Translations under genes and position numbers: made by a program
Shown: positions 8,656 to 17,987 of the stretch, in pieces
Position numbering within the stretch: the first letter of the stretch is position 1
How the letters are laid out: every line of letters starts with the position of its first letter
The notes under the pieces: model-generated
The model's input: the letters and a program-made list of their open reading frames with translations, nothing else
The model's database searches: none
Told to the model about the DNA's origin: nothing
NCBI RefSeq assembly: GCF_014836405.1
Contig: NZ_JACSQU010000003.1
Coordinates: forward strand, 372,001-436,000
Length of the DNA: 64,000 bases
Origin: Brevundimonas guildfordensis
Lineage (GTDB): Bacteria > Pseudomonadota > Alphaproteobacteria > Caulobacterales > Caulobacteraceae
Reading direction: 5' to 3'

Positions 8656-9942
8656 ATGGACCCGATCTCGGAACGCCTGCGCGCCCGGCATCCCCAGCGC
8701 ATCGACCTGTCGCTGGACCGGATGCGGGCGTTGTGCGCCGCGCTTGGCAATCCGCAGGACAAGCTGCCGCCGGTGGTCCATGTCGCGGGCACCAACGGCA
8801 AGGGCTCGACGGTCGCCCTGATCCGCGCCATTGCTGAGGCGGCGGGCCTGCGCGTCCACGCCTACACCTCGCCGCATCTGGTGCGCTTCAACGAACGCAT
8901 CCGGCTGGCCGGCAAGCTGATCGAGGACGAGGCCCTGAACGCCATCCTCGACCGGGTCGAGGCGGCGATGGCCGACACGGGCGGCCAGGCCACGGTGTTC
9001 GAAAGCACCACGGCGGCGGGCTTCCTGGCGATGAGCGAGACGCCCGCCGACCTGGCCATCGTCGAGGTCGGCCTGGGCGGATCGCTGGACGCCACCAACG
9101 TCATCGCCCGACCCCTGCTCAGCGTCATCACCCCGGTCGACCTGGACCACGCCGAGTTCCTCGGGACTAAGATCGAAGCGGTCGCCGCCGAGAAGGCCGG
9201 CATCCTCAAGGCGGGCGCCCGCGGCGTCGTGGCGCGCCAGTCCGAGGCGGCCATGGCGGTGATCGCGCGGCGCGCGGCCGAGGTCGGCTCGCCCCTGACC
9301 GTCATGGGCGTCGACTTCGACGCCTGGGCCGAACGCGACGGCCTGGCCTATCAGGATCAGGAGCGCTTCCTGGACCTGCCCGCGCCCGCCCTGGCCGGCG
9401 CGCACCAGTTCGACAACGCCGGCGTGGCCGTCGCCGCGGCGCTGGAGCTGGACCTGCCCGCGAGCGCCATCGCCGAGGGGCTGAAGGCCGTGCGCTGGCC
9501 CGCGCGAATGCAGCGGCTCACCAACGGCCCCTATGCCGACAAGGCCCAGAAGGCGGACGCCGAACTGTGGCTCGACGGCGGGCACAATCCCCACGCCGCC
9601 CGCGCCCTGGCCCGCGCCCTGTCCGACCGCCAGGCGCGCGCCCAGCGTCCCGTCGCCCTGATCGTCGGCATCCTGGCCAACAAGGACGCCGGCGGCTTCT
9701 TCGAGGCGCTGAAGGGGATCGACGCCCAGGTCTTCACCGTCGCCTTCGACGGAGCGGCCGCCGATCCGGAAGCCCTGGCTGCGGTGGCGCAGGGACGCGG
9801 CTTCGGCGCCATGGCGGCGGGATCGGTGGAGGCGGCGCTGGACCGCGCCCTGACCCTGGGCGCCGGACGCGTGGTCATCTGCGGCTCCCTCTATCTGGCG
9901 GGCGAGGTGTTGGGCGCTAGTCGCGAGACCTGGCCGGTTTAG
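8656..9942 (+). CDS. folC: Folylpolyglutamate/dihydrofolate synthase
   Basis: A 428-aa Mur-ligase-fold enzyme that adds glutamate to dihydropteroate and folates. The ATP-binding P-loop G-T-N-G-K-G-S-T spans 45-52, followed by the folate-binding T-S-P-H-L-V-R-F-N-E-R motif. The C-terminal ligase domain holds D-G-G-H-N-P-H-A-A-R. The length and layout match FolC. It is the last gene of the trp-acc cluster, 10 bp after accD, and converges with a small gene that ends 4 bp away. Confidence 0.95.
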   Translation: MDPISERLRARHPQRIDLSLDRMRALCAALGNPQDKLPPVVHVAGTNGKGSTVALIRAIAEAAGLRVHAYTSPHLVRFNERIRLAGKLIEDEALNAILDRVEAAMADTGGQATVFESTTAAGFLAMSETPADLAIVEVGLGGSLDATNVIARPLLSVITPVDLDHAEFLGTKIEAVAAEKAGILKAGARGVVARQSEAAMAVIARRAAEVGSPLTVMGVDFDAWAERDGLAYQDQERFLDLPAPALAGAHQFDNAGVAVAAALELDLPASAIAEGLKAVRWPARMQRLTNGPYADKAQKADAELWLDGGHNPHAARALARALSDRQARAQRPVALIVGILANKDAGGFFEALKGIDAQVFTVAFDGAAADPEALAAVAQGRGFGAMAAGSVEAALDRALTLGAGRVVICGSLYLAGEVLGASRETWPV

Positions 9943-9945
9943 GCG

Positions 9946-10149
9946 CTAGGTCTCGAGTACGCCCAGGGTCCATACAAGAAAGACCCCGTACCATGCGGCC
10001 AGCGCCGCAAACGCCAGCCAAGAGGTGTTGAATTTGAGCGCGTCGACCAGCGCAATTCCCATGACGGGAAAACGCGCCCACATCATGATGCGATAACGTC
10101 GCGCCGTGACCGGATCGATCTTCTGCTGCTTTCTAGATCGGTCGAACAT
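9946..10149 (-). CDS. Small membrane protein of unknown function
   Basis: A 67-aa protein with a basic N-terminal tail (R-S-R-K-Q-Q-K, then R-R-Y-R) and two hydrophobic stretches, about 21-38 and 44-64, consistent with two short membrane helices. I do not recognise a family. It is compactly placed, ending 4 bp from the folC stop on the opposite strand. The composition looks coding, but the gene is short and the call could be wrong. Confidence 0.6.
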   Translation of the reverse strand: MFDRSRKQQKIDPVTARRYRIMMWARFPVMGIALVDALKFNTSWLAFAALAAWYGVFLVWTLGVLET

Positions 10150-10224
10150 GACGGCAGGTTAGCTCCATCCGGCTGAAGCGGTCCATCGTTCGGACATGGA
10201 AAAGGCGGCGCCTCTTTCGAAACG

Positions 10225-10286
10225 CCGCCCCCACCCGACTTCGCCCTGCGGGCTCAGCCACTCTCCCCATGAAGGGGAGGGAGAAT
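10225..10286. repeat. Intergenic palindromic repeat (CTCCCC-GGGGAG type), copy 1
   Basis: The segment carries a CCCCCACCCG tract followed by the hairpin CTCCCC (10263-10268) / GGGGAG (10274-10279), ending GGGAGAA. A very similar arrangement occurs at 51642-51694 upstream of argF. It lies just downstream of trxA on the minus strand and may serve as its transcript end. Confidence 0.6.
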
Positions 10287-10292
10287 GTCGTG

Positions 10293-10625
10293 TCAGTCCG
10301 CCTTCACGCCGGCTTCAGCCAGCCATTCGACGATCTTGCCCTTGGGCATGGCGCCGACCTTCATCGACGTCATCTGGCCGTCCTTGAACAGCATCAGGGT
10401 CGGGATGCCCTTCACGCCCATCTTGGACGGGACCATGGGGCTGTCGTCGATGTTGACCTTGGCGATAGTCACCTTGCCGGCCAGCTCATCCGAGATCTGC
10501 TCCAGCGCCGGGCCGATCTGCTTGCAGGGGCCGCACCACTCGGCCCAGAAGTCCACCAGGACGGGGGTCGAGGCTTTCAGGACGTCGGCGTCGAAGCTGT
10601 CGTCTGTGACTTTCACAGTCGCCAT
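10293..10625 (-). CDS. trxA: Thioredoxin 1
   Basis: A 110-aa cytoplasmic disulfide reductase with the canonical W-C-G-P-C active site (Cys31, Cys34), the buried Asp25 in V-D-F-W, and the cis-proline loop G-I-P-T-L. The length is typical. It reduces ribonucleotide reductase, methionine sulfoxide reductases and other targets. It lies 125 bp downstream of addA on the same strand, separated by a palindromic repeat, so it may have its own promoter. A ribosome-binding AGGAG-like sequence lies just upstream of the ATG. Confidence 0.97.
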   Translation of the reverse strand: MATVKVTDDSFDADVLKASTPVLVDFWAEWCGPCKQIGPALEQISDELAGKVTIAKVNIDDSPMVPSKMGVKGIPTLMLFKDGQMTSMKVGAMPKGKIVEWLAEAGVKAD

Positions 10626-10640
10626 TTTAGTCTCCTTAAG

Positions 10641-10681
10641 GGCGCTATCGCTCGCCGCGCGGCGGCTTGCTGCTTAAGCGC
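10641..10681. repeat. Dispersed 41-bp palindromic repeat, copy A
   Basis: Begins GGCGCTATCGCTCGCC and ends GCTTAAGCGC, with GCGCT/AGCGC ends and a CGCCGCGCGGCG core, so it can fold on itself. It matches the copy at 27568-27608 at 37 of 41 positions and has more distant relatives at 47584-47624 and 58412-58450 (inverted). It lies between trxA and addA. Confidence 0.7.
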
Positions 10682-10750
10682 ATTTAGTAGTCGCGCGCCG
10701 ACGGTGGCGTCAGCGTTCAGGCACAGATGTGGGTGCGAATCCCCGACAAA

Positions 10751-13700
10751 TCAACGCGCATTTTCGAGAGTGGCGTCCATCAGCCCCTGAGGCACCGCCA
10801 TCAGCTTGGGCCCGTCGGTCCACACCAGGGCCGCCTCAACCGCGCGCTCTGGATAGAGGCGGCGCAGGACGGCGGCGTAGATCGCCATCTGCAACACATA
10901 GGCCGGGTCGGCGTCCTCGACCTGATCGGGCGCCGGGCGGTTGGACTTGAAATCGACCACCAGCACCCGCTCGGGCGTGACCACCAGCCGGTCGATGCGG
11001 CCTGAGATTGAGACCCCGCTGGGCAGGTCGGGCGCGGTCCCCGTCAGGGCGACCTCGGCGCGGCTGCCGGGACCGAAGACGGGGGCGAACCGGGCGTCGT
11101 CCAGCACGCCGAAGGCGGCGGCGATCATCTCGGCGCGTTGCTCTTCGGTCAGGTCGCGTTCGCGCGCCAGCATCCGGCGGGCGGCGTCGGGACGGTCGGA
11201 TGCGGGTAGGTCGGGCAGACGCTCCAGCAGGCGGTGGATCAGGTCGCCGCGCCGGAAGCGGCCCAGCCCGGCGCCCGGCCCCTCGCCGCGCGCCAGGGGC
11301 GACGGCGCGGGGATGCGCTTCTGCTCCTGCATCTGCGAGGGCGAGGCGAAGCGGGCGGCGGCGTCGCGCGGCGGGTTGGTCCGCGCCCAGGCGGGGGCCT
11401 CCGCGTGCAATTCGGCGGCGGCGACGGCGGCGGGCAGGCTGTCGGGATCGGCGCCGTAACGGCGGACGCCGCCGTCCAGTTCGCGCACCTGATCGCCCAG
11501 CCGGTCGAAGGTCTCTTCGATCACCGACCACCAGTCCCCGGCTTCGGGCGCGCGCTTGGAGCCGCGCCCCATGACGATCACCCGATCGCGCGCGCGGGTC
11601 AGGGCGACGTAGAGCAGGCGCAGGGTTTCATCGCCGACCCGCGCCTCGCGCGCCGCGCGGGCGTCGGCCGAGGCGGGGCAATCTTCCTTGGATGAACCGG
11701 GGCACATCAGCCAGGCCTCGGCGCCGTCCTCCAGCGGGACCGGCATCAGGGACGGCCCTTGCGCCTTCGCCTTCATCGTCGTGTCGGGCAGGATGACGAC
11801 CGGCGCCTCCAGCCCCTTGGCGCCGTGGACAGTCATGACGCGGACCTCTCCGCGGGGCCCTTCCAGTTCGCGCTTCACCTCGACGTCGGCGGCTTCCAGC
11901 AGGGCGAGACAGGTCTCCAGATCGGTCCCGCCGCGACCCTCGGCGGCCAGCACCTGATTGAGGGTCTCGTCGATGGCTTCCTCGGCCTCGCGGCCCAGAC
12001 GGGTCAGGATGCGGGCGCGGCCCGAAGCCCCCGTCGCGTCCACCCGGTTCAGCAGGGTCGAGAAGAAGCCGAAGGGGTCGAGGTCGCGGGCGTCCCGCGC
12101 CGCGCGCAGCAGGTCCAGCGCATGGCCCCACTCGGGCCGCTCGACCGCCCGGCGCTTCAGTTCGCGCCACAGGCCCTTGCGGTCCTCGAGCCCGGCGAGC
12201 TCGAACAGGCTGTCCTCGTCCACGTCGCAGAAGGGACCGCGCAGCACCTCGGCCACGGTCAAGTCGTCGCCGGGGAAGAGGGCGAAGCGGGCCAGGGCCT
12301 TCAGGTCGTCGAAGACGATGTGCTGCGACAGCTTCAGCCGGTCGGCGCCCGCCACCGGCGCGCCCGCCGCCTTCAGTCCACGGATGATCTCCTCAAAGGT
12401 GGCGTCGCGGCGGCGGACCAGGATCAGGAAGTCGCCGTAGCCGCAAGGGCGCGGCGTCCCGCCCTTGTCGAAGACGACGGCGCCGCTCTCGACCTGGCGC
12501 TTGATTTCGTTCGCCAGGGTCTGGGCCATGCGCTTGCGGGCGCTGGCGGCGCCTTCCTGATCGACGGGGTCGGTCCAGGCGTCGCGCTCGGGCGGGGCCT
12601 CGTCGACGAACAGAGGCCACAGTTCGACGGCGCCGGGCTGGCCTTTGCGGGCGGCGGTGTGATGGGGAATCTCGCCGGTCTCGCCGACCAGGGCGCGGGC
12701 GCGTTCGGGCGTGCCGAACACTTCATCCACGAACGTCAGCACCGCCTCGGTCGAGCGGTAGGAGGTCTCCAGCGGCACGCCTTCGAAGGCGCCGCCCGCT
12801 CCGGTGATCAGGCTGTCGTAGACCTGCGATTCCTGCCGCAGCCGCTCGGGCCGGGCGCCCTGGAAGGAGTAGATCGACTGCTTCTCGTCGCCGACGGCGA
12901 AGACGGTGCGGTCCGTATCGGGGACGGTGAAAAACTCGCCGGTCAGGGCGCGCATGATGGCCCACTGTTCGGGGGCGGTGTCCTGGGCCTCGTCGATCAG
13001 GACGTGGTCGACGCCGCCGTCCAGCTTGTACAGCACCCAGGCGGCGGTCGAGCGGACGGTCAGCAGTTCGACCGTGCGGGCCACCAGGTCCGAGAAGTCG
13101 AGCGCGCCGTGCGCCGTCTTGGCCGCCTCGTAAAGGGCGGCGTGGGCGTTGGCGAGGGTCAGCAGCTTGATGGTGTCGTCGGCGACCTTGGCGGCGCGCA
13201 GCTGGTCGCGCGCGGCCAGGAATTTGTCCTGCAGGTCGGCCAGCCAGCCTGCGGCGTCGGGCGGCGCCTGCTTGGTCGCCATCGATTTGCGGGGCGAGCC
13301 GGAGCCGGTCAGGAAGACGACGCCCAGGCCGTGGAAACTCCAGTCGTGGTCGAGGGCGTGGATCAGTTCGGCGGCGCGGTCCTTGTCGGTCTTGGAGCCG
13401 GTCGCCATCAGCTCGGCCATGCGGCGGACCTCGCCCCGGTCCAGCCAGCGCAGGAAGTCGGCCTCGATGTCCTCGGGCGCCTTTTGCGGATCGGCGCCGG
13501 TCAGGACGTAGGGGCCGGGAGCGCGGCCGTCGGCGACGCGGGTGACATAGTCGGTCAGTTCGGCGCGCTTGTTCTCGATCAGGGCCAGCAGGTCCTGGAA
13601 GCGACCCCAGTCCAGTTCGACCGCGAAATGGCTGTAGGCCGCGCCGACCGGCCCTTCGGCGTCGGCGAGGGCGGCGCGGGCCAGGTCTTCTCGCGCGGCG

Positions 13701-14188
13701 TGGGAAAGGGCGATCGCCGCCTCGTTCTCCAGCACGGTGAAGCGCGGCGACACGCCCGCCTCGATGGGGAAGCGGCGCAGCAGTTTTTCGCAGAAGGCGT
13801 GGATGGTCTGGATCTTCAGCCCGCCGGGCGTCTCCAGGGCGCGGGCGAACAGGCGGCGCGCCTCGGACAGGCGGGCGGGGTTGAGGGCGGCGGCGTCGCT
13901 GTCGTCCAGTCTGGCCAGTTCGGCCGACAGTTCGCCGTCGTCCATGACGGCCCATTTGCCCAGCGTCTCGAACAGGCGGGCCTGCATTTCGGCAGCGGCG
14001 GCCTTGGTGTAGGTCACGCACAGGATGGCCGAGGGCGCGGCGCCGCCCAGCAGCAGGCGCGCCACCCGGCTGACCAGGGTGGTGGTCTTGCCCGATCCGG
14101 CGTTGGCGGTGACGAAAACCGAGCGGGCCGGATCGGCGGCGCGGGTCTGGGGGTTGAGGGCGTCTTCGGGCCGGATGTGGAGGTTCAT
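10751..14188 (-). CDS. addA: AddA helicase-nuclease (double-strand break repair)
   Basis: This 1145-aa UvrD-type helicase has a C-terminal RecB-family nuclease. It is one subunit of AddAB, which resects double-strand breaks for RecA loading. Walker A is at about 28-36 (A-N-A-G-S-G-K-T-T), the Walker B region L-I-D-E-A-Q-D-T at about 395-405, and the nuclease V-D-F-K-S-N motif near residue 1080. The ATG at 14188 overlaps the addB stop (ATGA) and excludes a 34-residue Arg-rich extension. A short palindromic GC block falls within the coding sequence around 11278-11300. Confidence 0.95.
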   Translation of the reverse strand: MNLHIRPEDALNPQTRAADPARSVFVTANAGSGKTTTLVSRVARLLLGGAAPSAILCVTYTKAAAAEMQARLFETLGKWAVMDDGELSAELARLDDSDAAALNPARLSEARRLFARALETPGGLKIQTIHAFCEKLLRRFPIEAGVSPRFTVLENEAAIALSHAAREDLARAALADAEGPVGAAYSHFAVELDWGRFQDLLALIENKRAELTDYVTRVADGRAPGPYVLTGADPQKAPEDIEADFLRWLDRGEVRRMAELMATGSKTDKDRAAELIHALDHDWSFHGLGVVFLTGSGSPRKSMATKQAPPDAAGWLADLQDKFLAARDQLRAAKVADDTIKLLTLANAHAALYEAAKTAHGALDFSDLVARTVELLTVRSTAAWVLYKLDGGVDHVLIDEAQDTAPEQWAIMRALTGEFFTVPDTDRTVFAVGDEKQSIYSFQGARPERLRQESQVYDSLITGAGGAFEGVPLETSYRSTEAVLTFVDEVFGTPERARALVGETGEIPHHTAARKGQPGAVELWPLFVDEAPPERDAWTDPVDQEGAASARKRMAQTLANEIKRQVESGAVVFDKGGTPRPCGYGDFLILVRRRDATFEEIIRGLKAAGAPVAGADRLKLSQHIVFDDLKALARFALFPGDDLTVAEVLRGPFCDVDEDSLFELAGLEDRKGLWRELKRRAVERPEWGHALDLLRAARDARDLDPFGFFSTLLNRVDATGASGRARILTRLGREAEEAIDETLNQVLAAEGRGGTDLETCLALLEAADVEVKRELEGPRGEVRVMTVHGAKGLEAPVVILPDTTMKAKAQGPSLMPVPLEDGAEAWLMCPGSSKEDCPASADARAAREARVGDETLRLLYVALTRARDRVIVMGRGSKRAPEAGDWWSVIEETFDRLGDQVRELDGGVRRYGADPDSLPAAVAAAELHAEAPAWARTNPPRDAAARFASPSQMQEQKRIPAPSPLARGEGPGAGLGRFRRGDLIHRLLERLPDLPASDRPDAARRMLARERDLTEEQRAEMIAAAFGVLDDARFAPVFGPGSRAEVALTGTAPDLPSGVSISGRIDRLVVTPERVLVVDFKSNRPAPDQVEDADPAYVLQMAIYAAVLRRLYPERAVEAALVWTDGPKLMAVPQGLMDATLENAR

Positions 14189-17100
14189 TCCGCCTCTCCT
14201 TCCTCGGCGCCGCCGATGACGTGCCACTCCCAGACGCGGGCCAGCAGGTTGTAGGGGCTGTAGCTGCCCATCAGATGAGGCGCGGCCCATGAGAGATAGG
14301 GCGTCTCCGGCCTGTCGAAGTCAGCGACGCGGGCCATCAGACCTTGCAGCGCGGCGTCGGACAGGATCTGCGCTTCCGGCCCTGCGGCGCGCACGGCGAC
14401 CTCGCCCGCCTTCTTGCGGCCGACGACGCGGACATAGGTCAGCTCCTCCGGCGGGACGGGGCCGTTGGTGTCCCTGAAGCCGCCGGCGGCGAGGATGGCG
14501 CCAGTCAGGGTCAGTTGGGGGGCGAAGCCCGCCTTGATCTGCTTGGCCGACGGAACCTGGCCGGTCTTGAAGTCCATCACGGCGGCGCTGAGGGCGCCGA
14601 CCTCGATGCGGTCGGCGTAGGCCTTGACGGTGAAGGGCCCGCCCGGCGCGTCGAAGGCCAGGGCGCCCTGCTGCTCGATCAGCAGATCGACGCCGCGCGC
14701 GCGGCGGTTGGTCTCGAACCCGGCCAGCCAGCGGGCGGCGTTCCTCGCCAGCGGCGCCTCGCGGGCCATGGCGGCGTCCTCGAAGCCGTGGGCGCCCAGC
14801 TCCTCCAGCAGCAAGCGCTCGATCACCGCGTCCAGGTCGTCGGGCAGCAGGTCGGGCCAGTCCTCGGTCAGGCGCTCGATGGCCTTGTGCACGGCGTTGC
14901 CGCGCGCCAGGGCCTCGGCCGAGGCGCCGGGGCGCTCCATCGGTTCGAGGTTCAGGATGCGGCGGGCGTAGAGGGCGTAGGGGTCGCGGACCCAACGCTC
15001 GACCCCGGTGACATAGAGGCTGCGCGGGCGGCGCTCGACCGGGGGCGTGGGCGCGGGGCGCGGAGCCAGCCGGGCCGGACCGGGCGGCGGGGCGTCGAGG
15101 GCCTCGGTCCAGTCGGCGACGCCGTCGGGCGCGGCGAGCCTGACCGGGGTGTCGGGCGCGTCGGCCCCGCGCGTCAGCATCTCCAGCCGCCACAGCCAGC
15201 GCGAGCGCACGGCGGGCTGGCCGCCGCGCCGCTCGCAGTGGACCAGGATCGCCTCGTCGGCGCAGGCGGCCTGAACAAAGTCCTGCGCCGTCTGGCCCAG
15301 ACGCCGTTCGGGCGCGGGCAGGGGCAGGGCGGCACGCATGGGCCGCGACAGGAAGGGATCGACCGGGGCGGCGTTGGGCCAGACGCCTTCCTCCAGCCCG
15401 GCCAGGATCATGCGGTCGGCCCGCGCCAGCCGCGCCTCGATGGCGCCGAGGATGCGCAAGGACGGATGGGTGGCGCCGCCGATGCGCACCGTCGTCTCGG
15501 CCAGCAAGGCTCCGATCAGATCGGCGAACTCGACAGGCGTGGTGTCGCCCAGCGGACCGCCGCCTTCGATCAGGGCCGACAGCAGGGCGGCCGCCACCTC
15601 GCCGTCCGGCCCGGCCCAGGCGTTCTGACCGGCCAGGGCCTCGATCAGGGCGGTCAGGGTTCGCGCGGCCTGGTCCGGCGGACAGGGGCGGGCGGTCGCC
15701 AGCGCCTCCAGCCGGTCGGCGAGGGCCTGCGCGCCCTTCAGCCGGGCCAGCTTCCAGTCGGCCAGGGGCAGGCCGCCGCGCCGGGGCTCGGCCGCCTTAA
15801 GCAGGCGTTCTTGAAGTTGGGACCAGCGCCGCGGGCGCGGGCCGCGCAGGGCGTGCTCCTCCAGCGCCTCGGCGGCGTCGTGCAGCGAGGTCTCGCCCAG
15901 ATCGAGGCGGACCAGCGGATGTTTCAGCAGGGCCAGCAGGGTCTGCGGCTTCAGCGGCTCGGCCAGGAAGCGGGCGCCGAGATCGACCAGCACACCCGCC
16001 GTCATTCGCGAAAGCGGCTGGCCGGTCGAGGAGTCGGCGACAATGCCCCAGCGCGCCAGCCGCGCCTCGACCCGGCGCGACAGTTGCAGGTCGGGCGTCA
16101 CCAGGGCGCAGGTGATCGGGCGGCCGTCGGGCGTGCGGTGCTCCAGGCTCTCGCGCATCATCAGGGCGACGGCGGTCGCGGCCTCCTCCTCGGCGCGGAC
16201 GGACAGGACGGTCAGGCCCGACAGGCCCTCGGCGATGGGGTCGGCGGCGCGGCCCGCCTCGGCCGAGCGGGCGCGCAGGCGCTTGATCTCGGCGCGCCAG
16301 TCGTCGGTGGCCTCGGCAGGACGCAGGGCTTCGTTGATCAGGCGCTGGCGGGCCAGACCACGCGCCTGGACGGCGGGGTCGAGCGCAGGCTGGAACCACG
16401 GCTGGACGGCCTCGCGCGCGACTTCGGCGCGGGCCAGCAAGGCCTTCAATGCGGCCTGCGGGTGCTGGTCGTCGATGCGGTCCCAGGCGTCGGCGGCCAG
16501 GTCGAGGTCGAGGCCGGGCAGGACGACCACGCCTTGGGGCGCCTTGGCGACGGCCTTCAGCACGTCGGCGGCGGCGGGGACGGTGCCGGTGGAGCCGGCG
16601 GCGATGACGGGGGCCTGCGGCGGGCGGGCGTCCCACGCCTCGGCCAGACGACGCAGCAGGGTGGCGCGCCGCCACGCCGGATCGACTAGGCCGAGCGCCT
16701 CCAGTCGCTTGGGCCAGGCCTCGACCGCAAGGCCGAGGAAGCGGGCGCTCTCGCGCCAGTGCTCGGCCAGATCCTGTTCCGCCAGGGTAGCGACGCGCGA
16801 CAGGTCGGAGACCTCTTCCAGCTGGCAGGAATCGAGGAAGGCGCCGAGCGCATCGGCCATTTCGAGGGCGCGCAGGGGTTTCATCCCCGGCTGGAAGTCT
16901 TCGGCGATCATGCGCGCCATCTCGAAGCGGCGCGTCAGAGGAACGATGGCGGGCGGCAGGTCCAGACCCAGTTCGCCGGGGGCGAAGGGGGGCTCGTCCT
17001 CTTCCAGATCGCCCAGCGGTCGCACCTGCGGCAGCAGGACGGGGCGGTCGCCCGCCAGCTTGCCGAGCGCGAAGGAGAAGGCGCGGGCGGCGCGGCGATT

Positions 17101-17259
17101 GGGCAGCAGGATGGTGGCGTCGGTTAGGGTCTCGGGCGGGGCGTCGCCCAGCCAGTCGAGCACCCCCGCCGCGACGTCCTCGAGGAAGGGCCGCCAGGCG
17201 GGCACGGCGCGCCAGCGCGGCCCGCTGCCCGAGAAAGGATCGAAGCGCCCCCCCGTCAT
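14185..17259 (-). CDS. addB: AddB nuclease-helicase subunit (double-strand break repair)
   Basis: A 1024-aa partner of AddA. The N-terminus has the inactivated helicase-like region with L-L-P-N-R-R-A-A-R in place of a normal Walker A, as is usual for alphaproteobacterial AddB. The C-terminal PD-(D/E)XK nuclease carries A-V-M-D-F-K-T-G-Q near residues 892-900. The start at 17259 gives M-T-G-G-R-F and follows the murU stop by two bases. The longer frame to 17997 overlaps murU throughout and is rejected. Translation is coupled to addA by an ATGA overlap. Confidence 0.93.
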   Translation of the reverse strand: MTGGRFDPFSGSGPRWRAVPAWRPFLEDVAAGVLDWLGDAPPETLTDATILLPNRRAARAFSFALGKLAGDRPVLLPQVRPLGDLEEDEPPFAPGELGLDLPPAIVPLTRRFEMARMIAEDFQPGMKPLRALEMADALGAFLDSCQLEEVSDLSRVATLAEQDLAEHWRESARFLGLAVEAWPKRLEALGLVDPAWRRATLLRRLAEAWDARPPQAPVIAAGSTGTVPAAADVLKAVAKAPQGVVVLPGLDLDLAADAWDRIDDQHPQAALKALLARAEVAREAVQPWFQPALDPAVQARGLARQRLINEALRPAEATDDWRAEIKRLRARSAEAGRAADPIAEGLSGLTVLSVRAEEEAATAVALMMRESLEHRTPDGRPITCALVTPDLQLSRRVEARLARWGIVADSSTGQPLSRMTAGVLVDLGARFLAEPLKPQTLLALLKHPLVRLDLGETSLHDAAEALEEHALRGPRPRRWSQLQERLLKAAEPRRGGLPLADWKLARLKGAQALADRLEALATARPCPPDQAARTLTALIEALAGQNAWAGPDGEVAAALLSALIEGGGPLGDTTPVEFADLIGALLAETTVRIGGATHPSLRILGAIEARLARADRMILAGLEEGVWPNAAPVDPFLSRPMRAALPLPAPERRLGQTAQDFVQAACADEAILVHCERRGGQPAVRSRWLWRLEMLTRGADAPDTPVRLAAPDGVADWTEALDAPPPGPARLAPRPAPTPPVERRPRSLYVTGVERWVRDPYALYARRILNLEPMERPGASAEALARGNAVHKAIERLTEDWPDLLPDDLDAVIERLLLEELGAHGFEDAAMAREAPLARNAARWLAGFETNRRARGVDLLIEQQGALAFDAPGGPFTVKAYADRIEVGALSAAVMDFKTGQVPSAKQIKAGFAPQLTLTGAILAAGGFRDTNGPVPPEELTYVRVVGRKKAGEVAVRAAGPEAQILSDAALQGLMARVADFDRPETPYLSWAAPHLMGSYSPYNLLARVWEWHVIGGAEEGEAE

Positions 17260-17261
17260 GG

Positions 17262-17987
17262 TCAGATCTCCGCCTTGAGCCGCGCCTCGGCCTCGTCGCG
17301 CGCCTGCGGGTCGCCGACGTGCATCCAGTCGCCGTCGAGCACGCAGCCGAACAGGCGACCCTCGGCGGCCGAGGCGCGCCACAGGGGGCTGAGCGAGAAG
17401 GGGCCCTCGGGGCCCTGGTCGGCGTAATCGGGCCGGGTGATGTGGACGCCCATATAGGCGTAAGGGGCGCTGGCGGCCTCGCCCCGGAAGGTCAGACGAC
17501 CGTCGTCGGACATGAAGAAGTCGCCGCCGCCCTCGAAGCCGATCGAGCCTTCGCGGCGGGCCAGCAGCAGGGCGGCGTCCATGCGCTCCGGGTCCCACAG
17601 GCGGATGAGATCGCCGAGCGCCCCTCCCGGTGTTTTGGCCCGGTCGATCCAGACGCTGTCGATGTTGGCGACGAAGACGGGAGCGTCGCCCAGCAGGGGC
17701 CGGGCCTTCTTCAGGCCGCCGCCGGTCTCCAGCAGTTCGGCGCGTTCGTCGGAAATGCGGATCGTCGGGCGGGCGCGGGCGGCCAGGTGGCTTTCCAGCC
17801 GGTCGGCGAACCAGTGGACGTTGACCACGGCATCGGTCACGCCCGCCTGAGCCAGTCGATCGAGTACATGGTCGATCAGGGCCTTGCCGCCGACCTCGAC
17901 CAGGGCCTTGGGCCGGTCGTCGGTCAGGGGCCGCATCCGCGTGCCGAGTCCGGCGGCGAGAACCATGGCAGTGGCGGGGGTCTTCAT
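17262..17987 (-). CDS. murU: N-acetylmuramate-1-phosphate uridylyltransferase
   Basis: A 241-aa nucleotidyltransferase with the L-A-A-G-L-G-T-R-M-R-P-L-T signature and K-A-L-V-E-V motif of sugar-phosphate nucleotidyltransferases. Its partner is an AmgK-like kinase upstream, with which it overlaps by ATGA. In the MurU/AmgK recycling pathway, MurNAc-1-phosphate becomes UDP-MurNAc, bypassing the fosfomycin-sensitive MurA step. The assignment rests on family plus this pairing; by sequence alone a generic NTP-transferase cannot be excluded. Confidence 0.85.
   Translation of the reverse strand: MKTPATAMVLAAGLGTRMRPLTDDRPKALVEVGGKALIDHVLDRLAQAGVTDAVVNVHWFADRLESHLAARARPTIRISDERAELLETGGGLKKARPLLGDAPVFVANIDSVWIDRAKTPGGALGDLIRLWDPERMDAALLLARREGSIGFEGGGDFFMSDDGRLTFRGEAASAPYAYMGVHITRPDYADQGPEGPFSLSPLWRASAAEGRLFGCVLDGDWMHVGDPQARDEAEARLKAEI

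Noticed and set aside
11759..14254. 831-aa open frame antisense to addA
   Set aside because: GC-rich antisense shadow: Gly/Gln/Val-rich with no domain, opposite a well-supported helicase gene.
14344..16689. 781-aa open frame antisense to addB
   Set aside because: Same shadow effect; low-complexity G/Q/R composition and no start signal.
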